DNA of 64,000 bases from Ligula intestinalis (Eukaryota; Platyhelminthes; Cestoda; Diphyllobothriidea; Diphyllobothriidae), in the NCBI GenBank assembly GCA_036362985.1, contig JAYGXS010000001.1:75478027-75542026 (forward strand). Direction: 5' to 3'. How positions within the stretch are numbered: the first letter of the stretch is position 1; every line of letters starts with the position of its first letter. A program made the translations under genes and the position numbers. The notes under the pieces were generated by a model. That model searched no databases. It worked only from the letters and a program-made list of their open reading frames with translations, and was not told the origin of the DNA. Shown piece by piece: positions 21,806-33,226 of the stretch.

Positions 21806-22000
21806 AACACGGATTGGGCGGAGGGGAGAGTTGATCCAACGTAGGGAGATCAGTGTAGCAGACCTTGGCCGTCGGAAGGGCGGATGGGAACGCGGTTCGT
21901 AGACGCGTCTGCTGTGGTTCCCGTGTTGCTGTCTCGGGCAACAGTGGCCAATGGCGAAGCCAGGGCTGATATTGACTTCGTCTACTCGTACCTGAGAATT

Positions 22001-23191
22001 CGAATGACTTCGTATTGCCTGTAAGAGATGAAATGACTTTTACAGGATTGTGGGACAAGTTCAAGTGGTATGTGATTGGTTAGGTTAAAGGGGCAGTCTG
22101 GGGGGATGTGAACACAAGGGACCATGGGTGACAAGGCAGGCTGGCCGGTGCGCGTAAGATTGTGTTGGGCGCAGGCGTGACCGTAAATAAGCTGAGGTCA
22201 ACTGGGGGGAGGGTCGTTGTGCTTCGGTGGAATGCCTGTCAGTCAGCGGGGTTGTCTTCTTGGTCGTCATGATTATGAAGAAAAGGGAAACTGAAGCAGC
22301 TTCTGGGTCAAACCTGGGGGACCGTCGAGCTTTGGCAGAGCGCCTGTCGGTTAGCATGACGTTGGGACAGTGAACATTGCACTAGGAGGCCGGACAGCAT
22401 CGCTGGCCGTCCGCCACAGTTGCAGTCTACCATAAAAAAACTGTACATGCTATTCGTTTATGGCCTTGCACCACACAGTCCATCAAAATCCCACCGGAAT
22501 TCGGTTTCCATTCTTAAAGAAGAGGGTACATCTACTTAGTCAAACCCGCTGCCGTTAATTGCCACACATGATGTGCCGCGGAGCGGGGCATCGCCGAGAC
22601 CTATTCGGTTTCTGTTCGAGCCATTAAGATGGCCTCTTCTTAGCCAGAAACGATATCATTGAAGCTTCGTCCGTCTTCCGATGAGGAGGTCTTGTCGTTA
22701 CTTCTGTTGCCCATGTTTCAGCGGAGCCTTATTAGCCAAGTGTAGGCCAGACTTGAAGGCTTTTTTCGTGTTCATAACCCCTTTTTGGTTGGTCACCTTG
22801 GTAACAACGCCAACTTCCTCCCATTTTTGGCGCGAAAATAATAAATGTACACACCTTTTGCCTGACTATGGTACCTTGTCTGCGTCATTAACACTTCTCG
22901 ACAGTTACTTACTGTGTCTTCCGGGAGCCTCCTGTGTACTTGACTAACCGACCACAGTACACCTATCTGTATACTACTGACTACCAGCTGGAAGCTTGTG
23001 AATAGTACGGGACTATTCTGAAGCAGCTGATCAATATCGGCTTAAATGTCCATATAACCTTACCTACCAAGCCTAAAAAAGCTTTTTTCCGAAATTTTCC
23101 TCCAAGTTCGCACATTTACTCCCTCAAAAATTAGACAAGGCATTCTACTAACGGTTAATTTCAATAATTTTAAGGCGTCAACCTGAACATG
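22001..23191. other. no recognisable gene
   Basis: May include LINE 5' untranslated sequence in the first 350 bases (G-rich on +). No protein motif or RNA was recognised in the rest. Confidence 0.4.
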
Positions 23192-23347
23192 TTTGTACAA
23201 GGCGAAGATCACTAGATCAGCAAAATTTAATGCCCTCATAAATTTCGTGACCTCTCATTCAGCTGCAGACGGTCTTTGCATATTAATGAGAGCATTAATG
23301 TCGTCATTAAGTTCTACTAATCTATTGATCTTCGCCTTGTACAAGTT
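23192..23347. mobile_element. minimal foldback MITE copy
   Basis: About 155 bases bounded by inverted 'ttgtacaaggcgaagatca' (left from 23193, complement ending at 23345). The interior 'cgtgacctctcattcagctgcagacggtc' matches the arms of the copies at 7779 and 9757. This is the shortest and cleanest copy of the family. It is non-autonomous and its transposase source is unknown. Confidence 0.75.
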
Positions 23348-24400
23348 TCTTCCGGTAAAACTATGCTTCACTTTTCTGAACATGTTTGTTTAGAATCTGA
23401 TACCGAGTACGTCGCCTTCGTTATTCACAAACGTTTTCTTAGACCCGACTGCGAAAACGACCTTCCGATGTCGGTTCTCGTAGGAAATCATCGCAATCAT
23501 CCTATCACAAACCTTTTCACTTTTTTATCTTCATTCCTTACTGCCTCAGCTTCACCGTATTGTAAATTAAATGTTGCAGCGTTTGCCTCATTTTTGGGTT
23601 CCCAAACTATAATCTGCATATGCGACTTCAGGTCTCTATTGTACTCTTCAATCCACAGTGTTTTAAGCGTCGGCTAGAAACCATCCTCATCGAGCATCTT
23701 CCACTTGCGAAAGTTATCGTACAAAATTGATATGAGATATTTGAAACTCAACTTCCTGGCCTCTACTTGGACATTTTTATTTCAAGGTTGGCTAAATACG
23801 GGTTAGCTCAAATGCTATGATTACGTAGGCGTTGCAACTGCCTATTTATTTTTTCCACTTTTTGTATGCAGATGTATGGCTCAACTACGACGAGCACAGC
23901 TCATGAACACATCTTACAGCGTTTCTTTGTTTCTTTTAGACACCCATTATCTTTGACTCGAGTTTTCTGCTACTACTTTTGCAGTATGGGCCGGCAATGT
24001 TCTTTTTGACGCATTTGAGATCCCGACACTGAACGATTGTGACGACTAGTTTTAGCCAATAAGCGATCGAAAATTTGTCAGGCTGTCTGTTGTCCTTCAA
24101 CCTGTTACTCTCCTGTGAACTCCGCCCCCACTTATTTTTTGTTATAAGTCATTCCTTTCGGCTCACAAACCCGTGTGCCCTACTCCGATTCGAACCTTTC
24201 ATCTTGTTTAGTCTTCCTCCGTATCTGCTCTTGCGCATGTCCCTTTGGCCTCGCGCCAAAACTATAGGCCCAAACTGCTCTCATGGGAGGCAGCGCGCCG
24301 ACGCGGTTATAATGTGATCGTCCCACAACAGTTGGTCGATTCTCCTCCTCACATAACTGCCCCCTGCCGTTAACCCTTCATCTTCTGCGTTTTTTGTGCG
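23348..24400. other. no recognisable gene
   Basis: Short frames only; nothing resembling CXXC1 exons or transposon proteins was found. Confidence 0.4.
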
Positions 24401-24720
24401 TTAGGTTCTGCAACGACAACTCGCTAGCGTCGTTTCGCCGCCGCCGCCGCCACGCGTGGACTTCTGCTAACGCGCGCCGCTGTGAGACTCGTTGTCGTGC
24501 CGACGCGTTTAAATCCACCAATCGGGATGCCGGTTTTAACGCGTAGTCTCACGTGCCTATTTGGCCCTCGTCTCACATTTGCAGTGCGCGTGCGCACGAA
24601 CCGTTTACACTTACGGCGATCGATGACGATGTGAGAGATAGTAGCGATTTTTGCAGCTATTCTCCTGAACGGACTCCTCTGCAGCGCTTATTTCCTCTCG
24701 TTGGTTAGGGAACTTGCTGG
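24401..24720. promoter_or_regulatory. CpG-rich island-like stretch
   Basis: Local enrichment of CG dinucleotides, including 'cgtcgtttcgccgccgcc', 'acgcgcgccg' and 'gcgcgtgcgcacg', in otherwise moderate-GC sequence. A + strand frame IDDDVRDSSDFCSYSPERT ends at a TAG near 24705. It may be an intragenic regulatory element or alternative promoter of CXXC1. No TATA or transcript evidence is available, so this is speculation. Confidence 0.25.
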
Positions 24721-25879
24721 TGAAAGTGCATTATTTCAGTGGGCTTTTTTGATGGACAGGAGCTGAGAGCTGCAGTTGTTTTGCCTGGTCGTTAAAATGG
24801 GGTGAAAATATATATTTCACCCCGTATTCTCTAATTTCAGTATAACAAGTATTTTTGCCTCTTCTAACCCTTCTCTATGGTCGTTTGCGGTAGCAGCAGC
24901 TTTTTTGATTTCGTGGTTGTTGATTCCCACGTCAGAGGGCTGACTGTCTCGCACAGTTGATTGGTGAGGCCGGCACTGGGGAATCCATCCTCACGACATA
25001 CCAGCACGTTTCTCACTAGTTAATCTGGTGCGCTGAAATCTATCATGACGCGTTAGTCGTCTGGATTTCAGTGGTTGCCATCTCATAGGATTACTTGATC
25101 CTTATCATGACTGAGTGTCAGATTCAATGAGTCCTTCTTCCTATGAAGTTTGTGGCATTCACTCACGTGAGATCCGAACTGCCCCCATGCATTTCTGATA
25201 CATCTTTTGGTGAGCCGGTTTGTGTGTGGCGCGCGTAGACAAAGTGTTCATTTTTGCTATCCACTGCCTCCGAACCCATTGCAGGTCGCTTTGGTACTGT
25301 CTTGCCATTGGACCTGCTGAGTGGGTGATGCGAGGGACTATGCGATAGATGATGCGCAAATCCGCCTCACTAAACTGATTCGCGTGCGCTGCTATCTGTG
25401 CTCCGTAGGGCTCATGGAGGACTTTGTCGCTCACGGTGGTTGAACTATAATGCATGGTGTCTTGGGTGTGAGGCCATGCTGAAGGGTCACCGTCACACTC
25501 GATTTATTGCGGCGTTTGGATGACCATACCGTCAGAATATACTTTTACCGACTTTTCCCGTGTGGAGACAACGGACGCAACACCATTAACGCCGGGTAAA
25601 TCAGGCACGCCCACGCTTTTAACAAGGAAGCGTAGGCGGTACACTGTTGTTCCCCGTTAAACACCGATTAGCCGAAAAGGTATTTCTAATTCACTCCGCC
25701 CTGGCATCTAGCTGTCACCTCTGGCTCCATAAAACAGTATTCGGCGTAGCGGCCATGCCCTGAAAACCATCCCGTACTGGCGAGCTAGCTAAACCAGCCA
25801 ATGGTATCTAGTGTGGCCTCACACCCGGTAGTTCCTTCCCTTATCCCCGTCCTTCTCTCCAACTTCGAATTAAGATATC
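24721..25879. other. no recognisable gene
   Basis: A 98-codon - strand frame (25159-25455) has no recognisable family features. Nothing else is seen. Confidence 0.4.
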
Positions 25880-25950
25880 TGATTTGGTTGGTAGCTCGCT
25901 GAATTCGAGTCCTCTTGCCACTACACCATGGTCGTTTCGCATAGCGGAAT
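25880..25950 (-). repeat. tRNA-like sequence (SINE head or tRNA pseudogene)
   Basis: The - strand gives an A-box-like 'tggtgtagtggcaagagg' and a B-box-like 'gactcgaattc', as in a tRNA. A full cloverleaf was not found, so a tRNA pseudogene or SINE head is more likely than a working tRNA. Confidence 0.45.
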
Positions 25951-28450
25951 TCTGCATCCGCTTGCGCTGACTCAGTAATCCTGTTTAAGGAAATACTTTA
26001 CGCCTCCGATAAAGGTTATCTAAAACCGCCATTGTAGCACGCCATCAGCAGGTTGATCATGGTTCTGGGCATAAAAATGCGGTCAAAACAATCCACATAC
26101 TTACATGAACCTCTGTACCTATCCATCAGGCCTCTCCACAGTCTACCAGACTGACTGTCCCATTCACCAAATCACGAAAGTACAATTCGAACCTGTCCAT
26201 ATTACGCCACTCTGTCCTTACAGCGTTGCTGTCAAGTTTCGTATCGAAAATGCTTTCAGATTCAAGCTTTTACGAGAGTTTTGCTAATCTAAACATGAGT
26301 TTTGAGGCCTGCGAACGCGTTGTTTTGTTTTACTGTTTTGAAGAAAAAAACATGCATTTGCTACTTCAAAGGAAATGTCACTTTCGCTGTTTCCATTCTG
26401 ATCACTAAGCCGACGTAGCATTAACTAGATGCCTCTGGTCTGTAGCTTTTGTCCATTTTTCCTGCCAGTAATTACCACTCGTAAGGCCTGTGTGTCCACG
26501 ACGAAGCCATGCTGGGCAGCACATAAAATGTTCCTCTGCTCCGGGTACGTTATTGAATGTCTCTTAAAAGGTCGTTCCATGGCCTTGCACAAAATGCAGG
26601 TCAAATTAATTGGACGGCCATTTTCCAATTCCAGTCTAAACCTTTCTTTGTAGCTCGGGGAAATAAGGAGAGTTTTCCATTACTGTGGAAGTTCGCCTTC
26701 TTCCATTGGCTTTCGAAATATCGACACCGGTTCACACAGTACGTCGGCTAATTCTCGAAGAGCACGTTCATGAATACTTTCTGGACCAGGTGGCTTGGCA
26801 GGTTTCAGGTGGAGTAATCCTGTCCTTGTCGATGTAGGCGAGAAGTCGAAGGCATCTTCTAGTACCAGCGTGTCCTATTGTTGTTGTTCGTCTGGGTGCT
26901 GGGAGAGGAGGGGACTTTGTTTCATGAGCGAATACCGACTAAAAGAAGCTAGAGCGTACTCTAAACTTTCATTTGGTTATCCGTCTCCAGTATTCCGTTT
27001 TGTGACTGCAGCGCTTGAATCGGATCATGATTTCTTTGGTTATTGCATATGTAACCGTATGATATCTTGGGACGCTCCAAGGGGTTCTGTGGTATACTGA
27101 GCTCATACTTCCCTCGGGGTCTATGTGCCTCCCGCTTACAGCCACCCCGATGTCGTTTCCATTCGTGCAAGTTTTTTAAACTCCCTGTTAGTCGAAAACA
27201 CTTCTTTTTTAAGGGAGATCTGAAGTTTACAATTTATCCACGGCAGACGGTTGCTTGTTCTCTTTCAGATTAATAATTATTGTAACCAATAAACTGGACA
27301 TAATCCAGTATTCGTTAACGCTTCCCCGTAATGTGGTTGTCTATGGCACTGCCGAGATTTGCATTCGCATGCTGGGGAGATCTCCCTTTCAGATTTTCGT
27401 TTCCAATTGTTTAAGTAAGTCAGGCTGTGAGAACATGTGATACTCAAAGAGCGGTATGATGTGATCGATAGCACCCATTGGCAGGGAATCTTTTAGATCC
27501 ATCAAACTCTCTTCATCTCGGGTGAACACAAAATCCAGGCAATTCTAACTTTGTCCTTCCGTAAAACATTCTGGTAGAATAATTTTTCCGCTGTCATCTC
27601 AAGTTTTTTCCTGTTTATTCTAACGAATTGATATCCACGAGGAGAATACTTCCTGATCTCGGATATGCTATATGGGGTCTGCCACAGGAAAGGCTAATGC
27701 GTCGCTATTATTTCCCTCTTCCTTATTCGAAGCCCTTTTTTCCTTCATTTCTGTCTTCAGCTCCCTCATTTTGTGTCTTTCTACTTTTGACTTTAGGGGT
27801 GGATTCAAACATTTTGTGAAGCGTTTCTCTATTCACAAGAATAGACTTTCCGATCACGAATTTTGCCTCACCTTTGAGGGAAAATTCATTAACGAGATTC
27901 TTTCGGTAGAAAGCGATTTCATAAATTGGATATAATCGTCTTTTCGAGAGACTTCTAAAAACATAAATTTAGACGACAACTTTGAGGCGACGGTGCAGCG
28001 AGTATCTACGCTAAGAACAGCTTATCAGCCTTTGTAGTAGTTCTTACTGTATCTTTCGGTAGCGGAACAGTCTTCTCGGACTAGCAAGTGGCAGAACCTA
28101 AAAAGTTATGTGCTGTCGCTGACTTTCTCTCTAGTCTCTCATGTGCACACGCGCCCGATATGCCGATATTACCCCGCAGTCATCCAAATATAACGAGATT
28201 TTGAGTTCCTCATTTTTCTGTCCGCTGTCAAAGTAAAGGCCATTTTGGTTTGCTTTCGAACCGACACATCGTCTACGACTCCGTAGCCTCTAGATTAAAT
28301 GTACCCTGTCACCGCGTCAAGAGCTTTACGCATAGAGACAGCAATACCACCGCCGCTGCCGTCTTTGCTGCTTCTCATGTGCTGCACGTATATATGCTAC
28401 CTATTTCTCAGCCCTGATTCCTTCTCGTTCCCTTCCTCTCTCCCTCGCAG
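25951..28450. other. no recognisable gene; end of large CXXC1 intron
   Basis: No protein or RNA motif was recognised. The last 35 bases form a polypyrimidine tract ending in cag, the acceptor for the next CXXC1 exon. Confidence 0.45.
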
Positions 28451-28573
28451 ATGGCGTCCGCGGCCGTGGATGAGGCGGAGGTAGATCAGGCTGAACCTGT
28501 CGTCTGCATCACCTGTTCCAGTGAAATCAATATGCGGCACGCCCTACGGCACATGGAAAGATGCTTTCAAAAA
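28451..28573 (+). CDS. CXXC1: CXXC1/CFP1 exon (start of C-terminal Cys/His domain)
   Basis: The exon encodes 41 residues. An acidic stretch (DEAEVDQAEP) precedes VCITCSSEINMRHALRHMERCFQK, matching the vertebrate CFP1 segment with CVSCGHPINPRVALRHMERCYAK and its first Cys pair and HMERC. The acceptor is a long pyrimidine tract ending cag (28450) and the donor is gtaagat (28574); both ends are phase 0. The exon happens to begin with ATG directly after the acceptor, but it is internal: homologues extend further upstream and the exon at 6687 supplies the preceding segment. It is followed by a CTCTCT-rich intron start. Confidence 0.9.
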
Positions 28574-29399
28574 GTAAGATCGTTTTCTCTCTGCCTCTCT
28601 CTCTCTCTCTCTGCTTTTGCTTGCTTTTTTGCGCTACCATCATCCTTGTGAATTAACTAGCGGATTGTGCCAGCAGAATTTTCCGACGCTTTGTGCCGTT
28701 TTCAATGTCTCGGCTTCGTACGTGGTTAACTACTTTGGTCTATGATTCAATTCTAAACTAAGTTTTCCCCTTCTCTCTTTTTGCCGGCTCGCGTGAACCT
28801 TATTTTCAGAACACTGAAGTCGTTCAGGGATTTCATATATTATCTTACTCTCTCTCTCTCTCCCTCTTGAATCGATCCTAGACGGCCGCAGAGAATCAGG
28901 CAAAAGATGGCTGGGTTTAGATGAGGTAAACACTTGTCTTCCTAGCGTTGGCACAAATAAGTGACTCATGCTCCCTGACCGGACTACCCTAGAAGTATTT
29001 TTTATAGCTGTTTGACTTCTTGCTCATCTCTGTACTGTACCTTTCGACTTTAAATCGTCTCTCCTTTGAGAAGAAGCCTGTTCGCTTGTATTAGCCATCG
29101 TCTATCCTTTGTCCGTTTAGGTCGAATTGATGGCTCTATGTATTTCAACCATCTGGCTGTCTTTCTTGATTGCTGTTCGAATTGGTTTCTTGTCGGTTAG
29201 TCGTACCGCACGCAGGTCTATTGGGCCCCAGTCACACTTAAGGACCACAAAATATGGGCCTACGTCGCTTTCATATTCACTTTTAAGTCTTCTCTCTACT
29301 GCTCTAAGAACATTTACTTACCACTTGCTCCGGTACGAATGACTTGTATGGCCGCCTCATCGGGAACCACCGGTAATACATGTAACTTTGCAGCGAAGT

Positions 29400-29545
29400 C
29401 CGAGTAAATTAGGTCCAAGTTGGCGTTAGGGTCGGGGTTATGTTACTAGTTAACGTTTGGGTTCATGTTAAATTTGAGGTTTCGGTTTAGGGCTGGGATT
29501 AAGATTACAGTTAGAGTTTAGTTTTATCTTCGGGTTAGTGTTGGG
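29400..29545 (+). repeat. degenerate GTTAGGG/GGTTTAGGG-like tract
   Basis: Imperfect units such as 'gttagggtcggggtt', 'gtttcggtttagggctggg' and 'cgggttagtgttggg' recur through about 140 bases. The pattern resembles a diverged interstitial telomere-type (TTAGGG) or minisatellite tract. The units are too decayed to choose between these. Confidence 0.4.
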
Positions 29546-29832
29546 ATCAAGACACGAAAATATTTACCCTTACCGAAATTTATCCTGAGGCTATCCTTTC
29601 TTAGTGGACGGGGCGTTCTTGTGCCTATGTCCTGTATAGGTGGCGATACAAGTCATTTTTGCCTCTGCTGATTTCTGTGGAATTTCTTACCTTTCCTTCG
29701 ACTACATTCGCGCCTTTGCGTTAGGGCTTCTTTGTAGCCGTTCTTGCCTAATCTTTGATCGAACCGACTTTATTTTTTTTCTAGATACTATTTCCATAGA
29801 ACAGTCCTTGGCTTTAATGACCTAAATATTAG

Positions 29833-29857
29833 CCCCCCCCCCCCCCCCCCCCCCCCC
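29833..29857 (+). repeat. poly-C homopolymer
   Basis: An uninterrupted run of 25 C's; its length may be unreliable in the assembly. A shorter C run lies near 6505-6520. Confidence 0.9.
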
Positions 29858-30669
29858 TCCGTGTCACAGCTCAGATGATTGACGTACCCGTATTTTTTAC
29901 TGTTGGTTTAGCCGACTCTAGGGTCAACAAAACAGTGTCATCCATACCCTATAATCATTTCCTAGATCCTGTAATCATTGTACGGTTGGCGTTCCACATC
30001 CAACCACCGAAGAACTTCGGTCCCTGATCGACGGTGGAGTACAACATTCGAAGCTGTGTCCGGGAGCACTGGCCGTCGATATTTCTCAAGTCAACAGTAG
30101 GTAGAGTATGTGTTTTAAAGTGGTATCTCAGGTCTCCTTTGTGGCCGTAGCCTCTCATGTGGATCTTTGCACCCTGTTGAACGTCGTTGATAAATCATAG
30201 GCGGTTCTTGAGTCGGCTTACCGTGTGCGCGAGCTGTACGCGGTGACTCATCTAGTCCTGGTTTTTTCGATAGTACGGATGATCCAAGGTAGACTAGATA
30301 TTCAACCGCCTAGGATCTGGCACAATTTGGGTGGAAGCACCGGCTTTTATGCGGAGCCGCTGACTTGTAGCTTCATTTTCCCAGCGTTCGTTTCCAGACC
30401 AAAGTTGCGAGATGCGCACACTATGAGGTCAAGAACTTTTCGACCGAAGCGATTTTGGCACAGTACGGATCCGGGATGAGGTCCTCGAATAATCGTAATT
30501 GTTGAGTGCTTATTGTGATGCACCTATTGGGTGAGCGTGCGTTTACCTGCCCGGGGCTAAAACGACCAAACGTCGGTCTTGAATCCCCGATGGGGCCCTG
30601 TTAGCTCAGATACGTGCTTAAATTAACAGCTTTCACGATCACCGTAGGCGACCAACACTTCCAGAGAGC

Positions 30670-30975
30670 CAGAATGAGGCATGATTATCACGCCAACGCC
30701 CAACACGAATGGTGAAGTCGCTGCGATTACCGACTCAGGCGCGAACTGCCAAGTCATCGTCGCATCAATTACGACGCCCCAGCGGTGATCGCGAGAGCTG
30801 CTAATTGTAGTACGCACATGTGGTTGCACGGTACGTGCACCCTACAAATACTGTACTTATTGTGCCTCCACTATCCTTGTCTGCTACTGTCATTGGTGGT
30901 GGATTGGATTAGATCGAGAATTCAAAACGTCAGGCTGGTTAACTTTTCGTTCCAGCGATTGCATCCCCTCCTACG
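30670..30975. repeat. dispersed repeat, second copy of 7430-7720
   Basis: The same block order as 7430-7720 (see there), in the same orientation, inside a different CXXC1 intron. No coding capacity or element structure was recognised. Confidence 0.5.
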
Positions 30976-32101
30976 CTGTCTGTCTGTCTGTCCTAGCATA
31001 AATAAGCCACGAAAGTGCATTCTCGAAGCATCCTTATTCCCTTTCCAGTAGAAGACCGTTCATAATTGTCATATGATCCGTTATGTGCGCCAATTTTGGC
31101 ACAAGTTCGTTATAGCCGGCGCATACCGCCCTGTCAAGTAATAAAACTCGCAGCTACGCACTTCAATTGTTCTCTGCCAACTTCACAAATGTATGCCCTT
31201 TTCGTCCGCTTTTAATCATATGCTTAGTCTAGTCTGATTATTCGAGCCTTCATTCCATCAACCACACGCACGCACACACTGTCTGGCGTTTATGGTTGTC
31301 GTGCGTTGTCAATAGACCTAAGTCTCTCGATATTCGACTTGCTATCCGTCCGGGTCAGAGGAGGGTGGGGGAACTCAGGCGCACCAGAGCAGATTTATAC
31401 TGCATCTGACATTTCGGACACTATCACGCACTATTTCTCAACAATGGAACGCATAATAGACTCGGTCAGCCGTTCTGGTATGATATGCACGTAGATAGAA
31501 CACAGCAGCAGCAGCAGCACCACCCCGCCTCGTTTTGTTTGGAGGATGATTGGCAGGGGAGGAGGTCTTCGCTGTCCCCATTACGCTCTATTCAGGGCGT
31601 TTGCGACAGAAGCCAGTGTCTGCTAAGTTAAATAAAAGTCCAAATGTCACTTGAAATGTTGGCCATTGAAGGTCGTTGGTTTTTTTTACGAATATTCCAC
31701 TGCCAACAGCAGGAGTTGCCCGTTTTGAATGAGACAAGGCTCGCTAACCATTCAGCCCGCTCGTGTTGTGTTCTGATTTCTCTTATGTATTCGTGGCAAT
31801 ATTTTGCACGCGTTCATCTTAGTAGGAAAAATCCTTTTGAGCACTTCCTGACAAAAACGTTGTATCTGCTTTCTATAATCCTCTGCATTCGGGAACAGAA
31901 CGGTTATATCCAGGAACTCAATTGTTCCTCTACCAGATCAGCGAAGCCCATATATTCATCACTCCCGGGTACTTGTACTTGTTACGGCTGTGAGCATGCC
32001 TGATCTATCTGGCCTCACTGATGTACGTTGGGTACATTTAGTTATATGCCCTTACATTACTACTGCGGGGTTGTGCAAGCCTCTGCTTTTCCAGTTTCTG
32101 A

Positions 32102-32103
<2 letters not shown>

Positions 32104-32148
<45 letters not shown>

Positions 32149-32158
32149 NNNNNNNNNN

Positions 32159-32205
<47 letters not shown>
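32104..32205 (+). repeat. GTA/TAG microsatellite with assembly gap
   Basis: (GTA)n runs on both sides of a run of N near 32150-32158. The true array length is unknown. It lies about 135 bases upstream of a CXXC1 exon, in the intron. Confidence 0.95.
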
Positions 32206-32206
<1 letters not shown>

Positions 32207-32339
32207 ACAACTTTCCTGCCTATACTAATAAGTTTAATTATAACGATTATAGTGATAATCATAATGATGATGATAAGTTTACTCACCCTCCTCGTCATCA
32301 TCGCTTTACGCTGGCGCTTACTTTTTCTTTCGCTCGCAG

Positions 32340-32633
32340 ATGGAAGGCAGCACGTTTCTACTGTCCAATCAGAAGGAACAGTCGCGAGGCACGCCTCTCT
32401 TCTGTGATTTCTACGACACCCACGCGAAGGCCTACTGTAAGCGTCTGCGTGCCGTTTGTGAGCACACCAAAGAGCCCAAATATCCCCCCGACAGCATCTG
32501 CGGTTTCCCTCTTGTGGAGAATGTCTTCACGTCGACAGAGCGCTTCTGTTGCACCCCGCGAAACAAGTGTACTCGCCACTTTGGCTGGGAACGAAAGAAA
32601 CGGGCGAAAATTGACGTTGAACGTTATCGACAG
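32340..32633 (+). CDS. CXXC1: CXXC1/CFP1 exon (core of C-terminal Cys/His domain)
   Basis: The exon encodes 98 residues with the hallmark block of CFP1: RGTPLFCDFYDTHAKAYCKRL, then VCEHTKEPKYPPDSICGFPL, then FCCTPRNKCTRHFGWERKKR. The corresponding vertebrate residues are LFCDVYNPQSKTYCKRL, VCGCPLV and KRQCNRHYCWEKLRRAEVDLERV. The conserved Cys and His residues are kept, so this zinc-binding domain, which contacts the SET1 complex, looks intact. The acceptor is cgctcgcag (ending 32339) and the donor gtgagc (32634), both phase 0. No stop or frameshift is seen, in contrast to the transposons around it. Confidence 0.93.
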
Positions 32634-33226
32634 GTGAGCAGTCGCTCGGTTTAAATCATTAGATTCCTCCCCCTATCCTACCACCGTCATTCAGCCTTCC
32701 TTTGAAATAGCATGTCATCAGTTTTATTGATTCGGTCGCTCACTTGGGGCGGCCAATTTTCTTATTACCTTCGTGTTTGAAAAGAAAAGCGTGGAATGGT
32801 CATTTCTGACTTATTTGCCGTTGTCCGTTAGCCCTGCCCCTTGTCCAAACCGGAACCAGGGGCGAGGGGTGATTGAGCCAACAGGCTTTTACCAAGTCTC
32901 CGCATTAGAGCTATTCAAATGAATGTTGCCGTAGCGTTCGTTGAATCTTTTCTGACTGCAGTGTGGAATGCATGCATTCCGATCGTACTTTTTACCGCTT
33001 CACTTGGCCTCATCACTGCAGCACTAGACTGTCATTCCTTCTATGGATCGTGTCCCAATCGAGTGCCTTTCAGCCTGCTTAAGTGCGTGTCACTTCCCCC
33101 TCTCTCATTTTAATCTACTAAATGGGTCATGTTTACAACCATAATTTTCCGGGGAGCAACACTTTGCCATACCTGCGAAACATCACTACTTTCCGTAGAC
33201 CTTTAACTCTCTACACTTGCTTTCAG
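32634..33226 (+). other. 0.6-kb CXXC1 intron
   Basis: Phase-0 intron with donor gtgagc and acceptor gctttcag (33226). It holds a weak fragment of the SINE-associated repeat near 32795-32870. No gene is present. Confidence 0.75.

Larger units (their letters stand above)
18432..22000 (-). mobile_element. near full-length Jockey/CR1-like LINE, inactivated
   Basis: Read on the - strand the order is 2A-like segment and PHD-type zinc finger (about 21600-21805), AP endonuclease (20600-21530), reverse transcriptase (19178-20450) and a C-terminal zinc-knuckle region (18440-19086), ending in a TG-rich 3' tail. At least three frameshifts and several stops interrupt it. A second 3' copy lies at 14985-15560 and a 5' copy on the + strand at 60905-61200. 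The 5' boundary is uncertain; similarity to the second 5' copy begins near 22000. Clade assignment (Jockey/CR1-like) is by motif order only. Confidence 0.85.
6916..28450 (+). other. 21.5-kb CXXC1 intron packed with transposons
   Basis: The interval lies between a phase-0 donor (gtgagt at 6916) and the acceptor (ctccctcgcag ending 28450) of two exons that are contiguous in CFP1 homologues. It holds Penelope fragments, three foldback MITEs, a Penelope-like element, two copies of one LINE family and SINE pieces, annotated separately. None is an intact autonomous gene. Confidence 0.75.
28574..32339 (+). other. 3.8-kb CXXC1 intron
   Basis: Phase-0 intron with donor gtaaga and acceptor cgctcgcag. 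It contains CT-rich microsatellites, a TTAGGG-like degenerate tract (29400-29545), a 25-base poly-C run, a dispersed repeat (30670-30975) and a GTA microsatellite with an N gap. No gene was seen inside. Confidence 0.75.

Noticed and set aside
20164..21902. Several + strand frames of 60-170 codons over the LINE
   Set aside because: They are antisense shadows of the LINE endonuclease and RT, with no family similarity.
28451..28651. 66-codon frame starting with ATG at 28451 as a separate small protein
   Set aside because: The frame runs past the gtaaga donor into a CT-rich intron; homology and phase show an internal CXXC1 exon.
31990..32337. Poly-Val/poly-Ser frame over the GTA repeat joined to a CXXC1 exon
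   Set aside because: It is translated microsatellite and N's upstream of a good splice acceptor at 32339; only the part from 32340 is coding.
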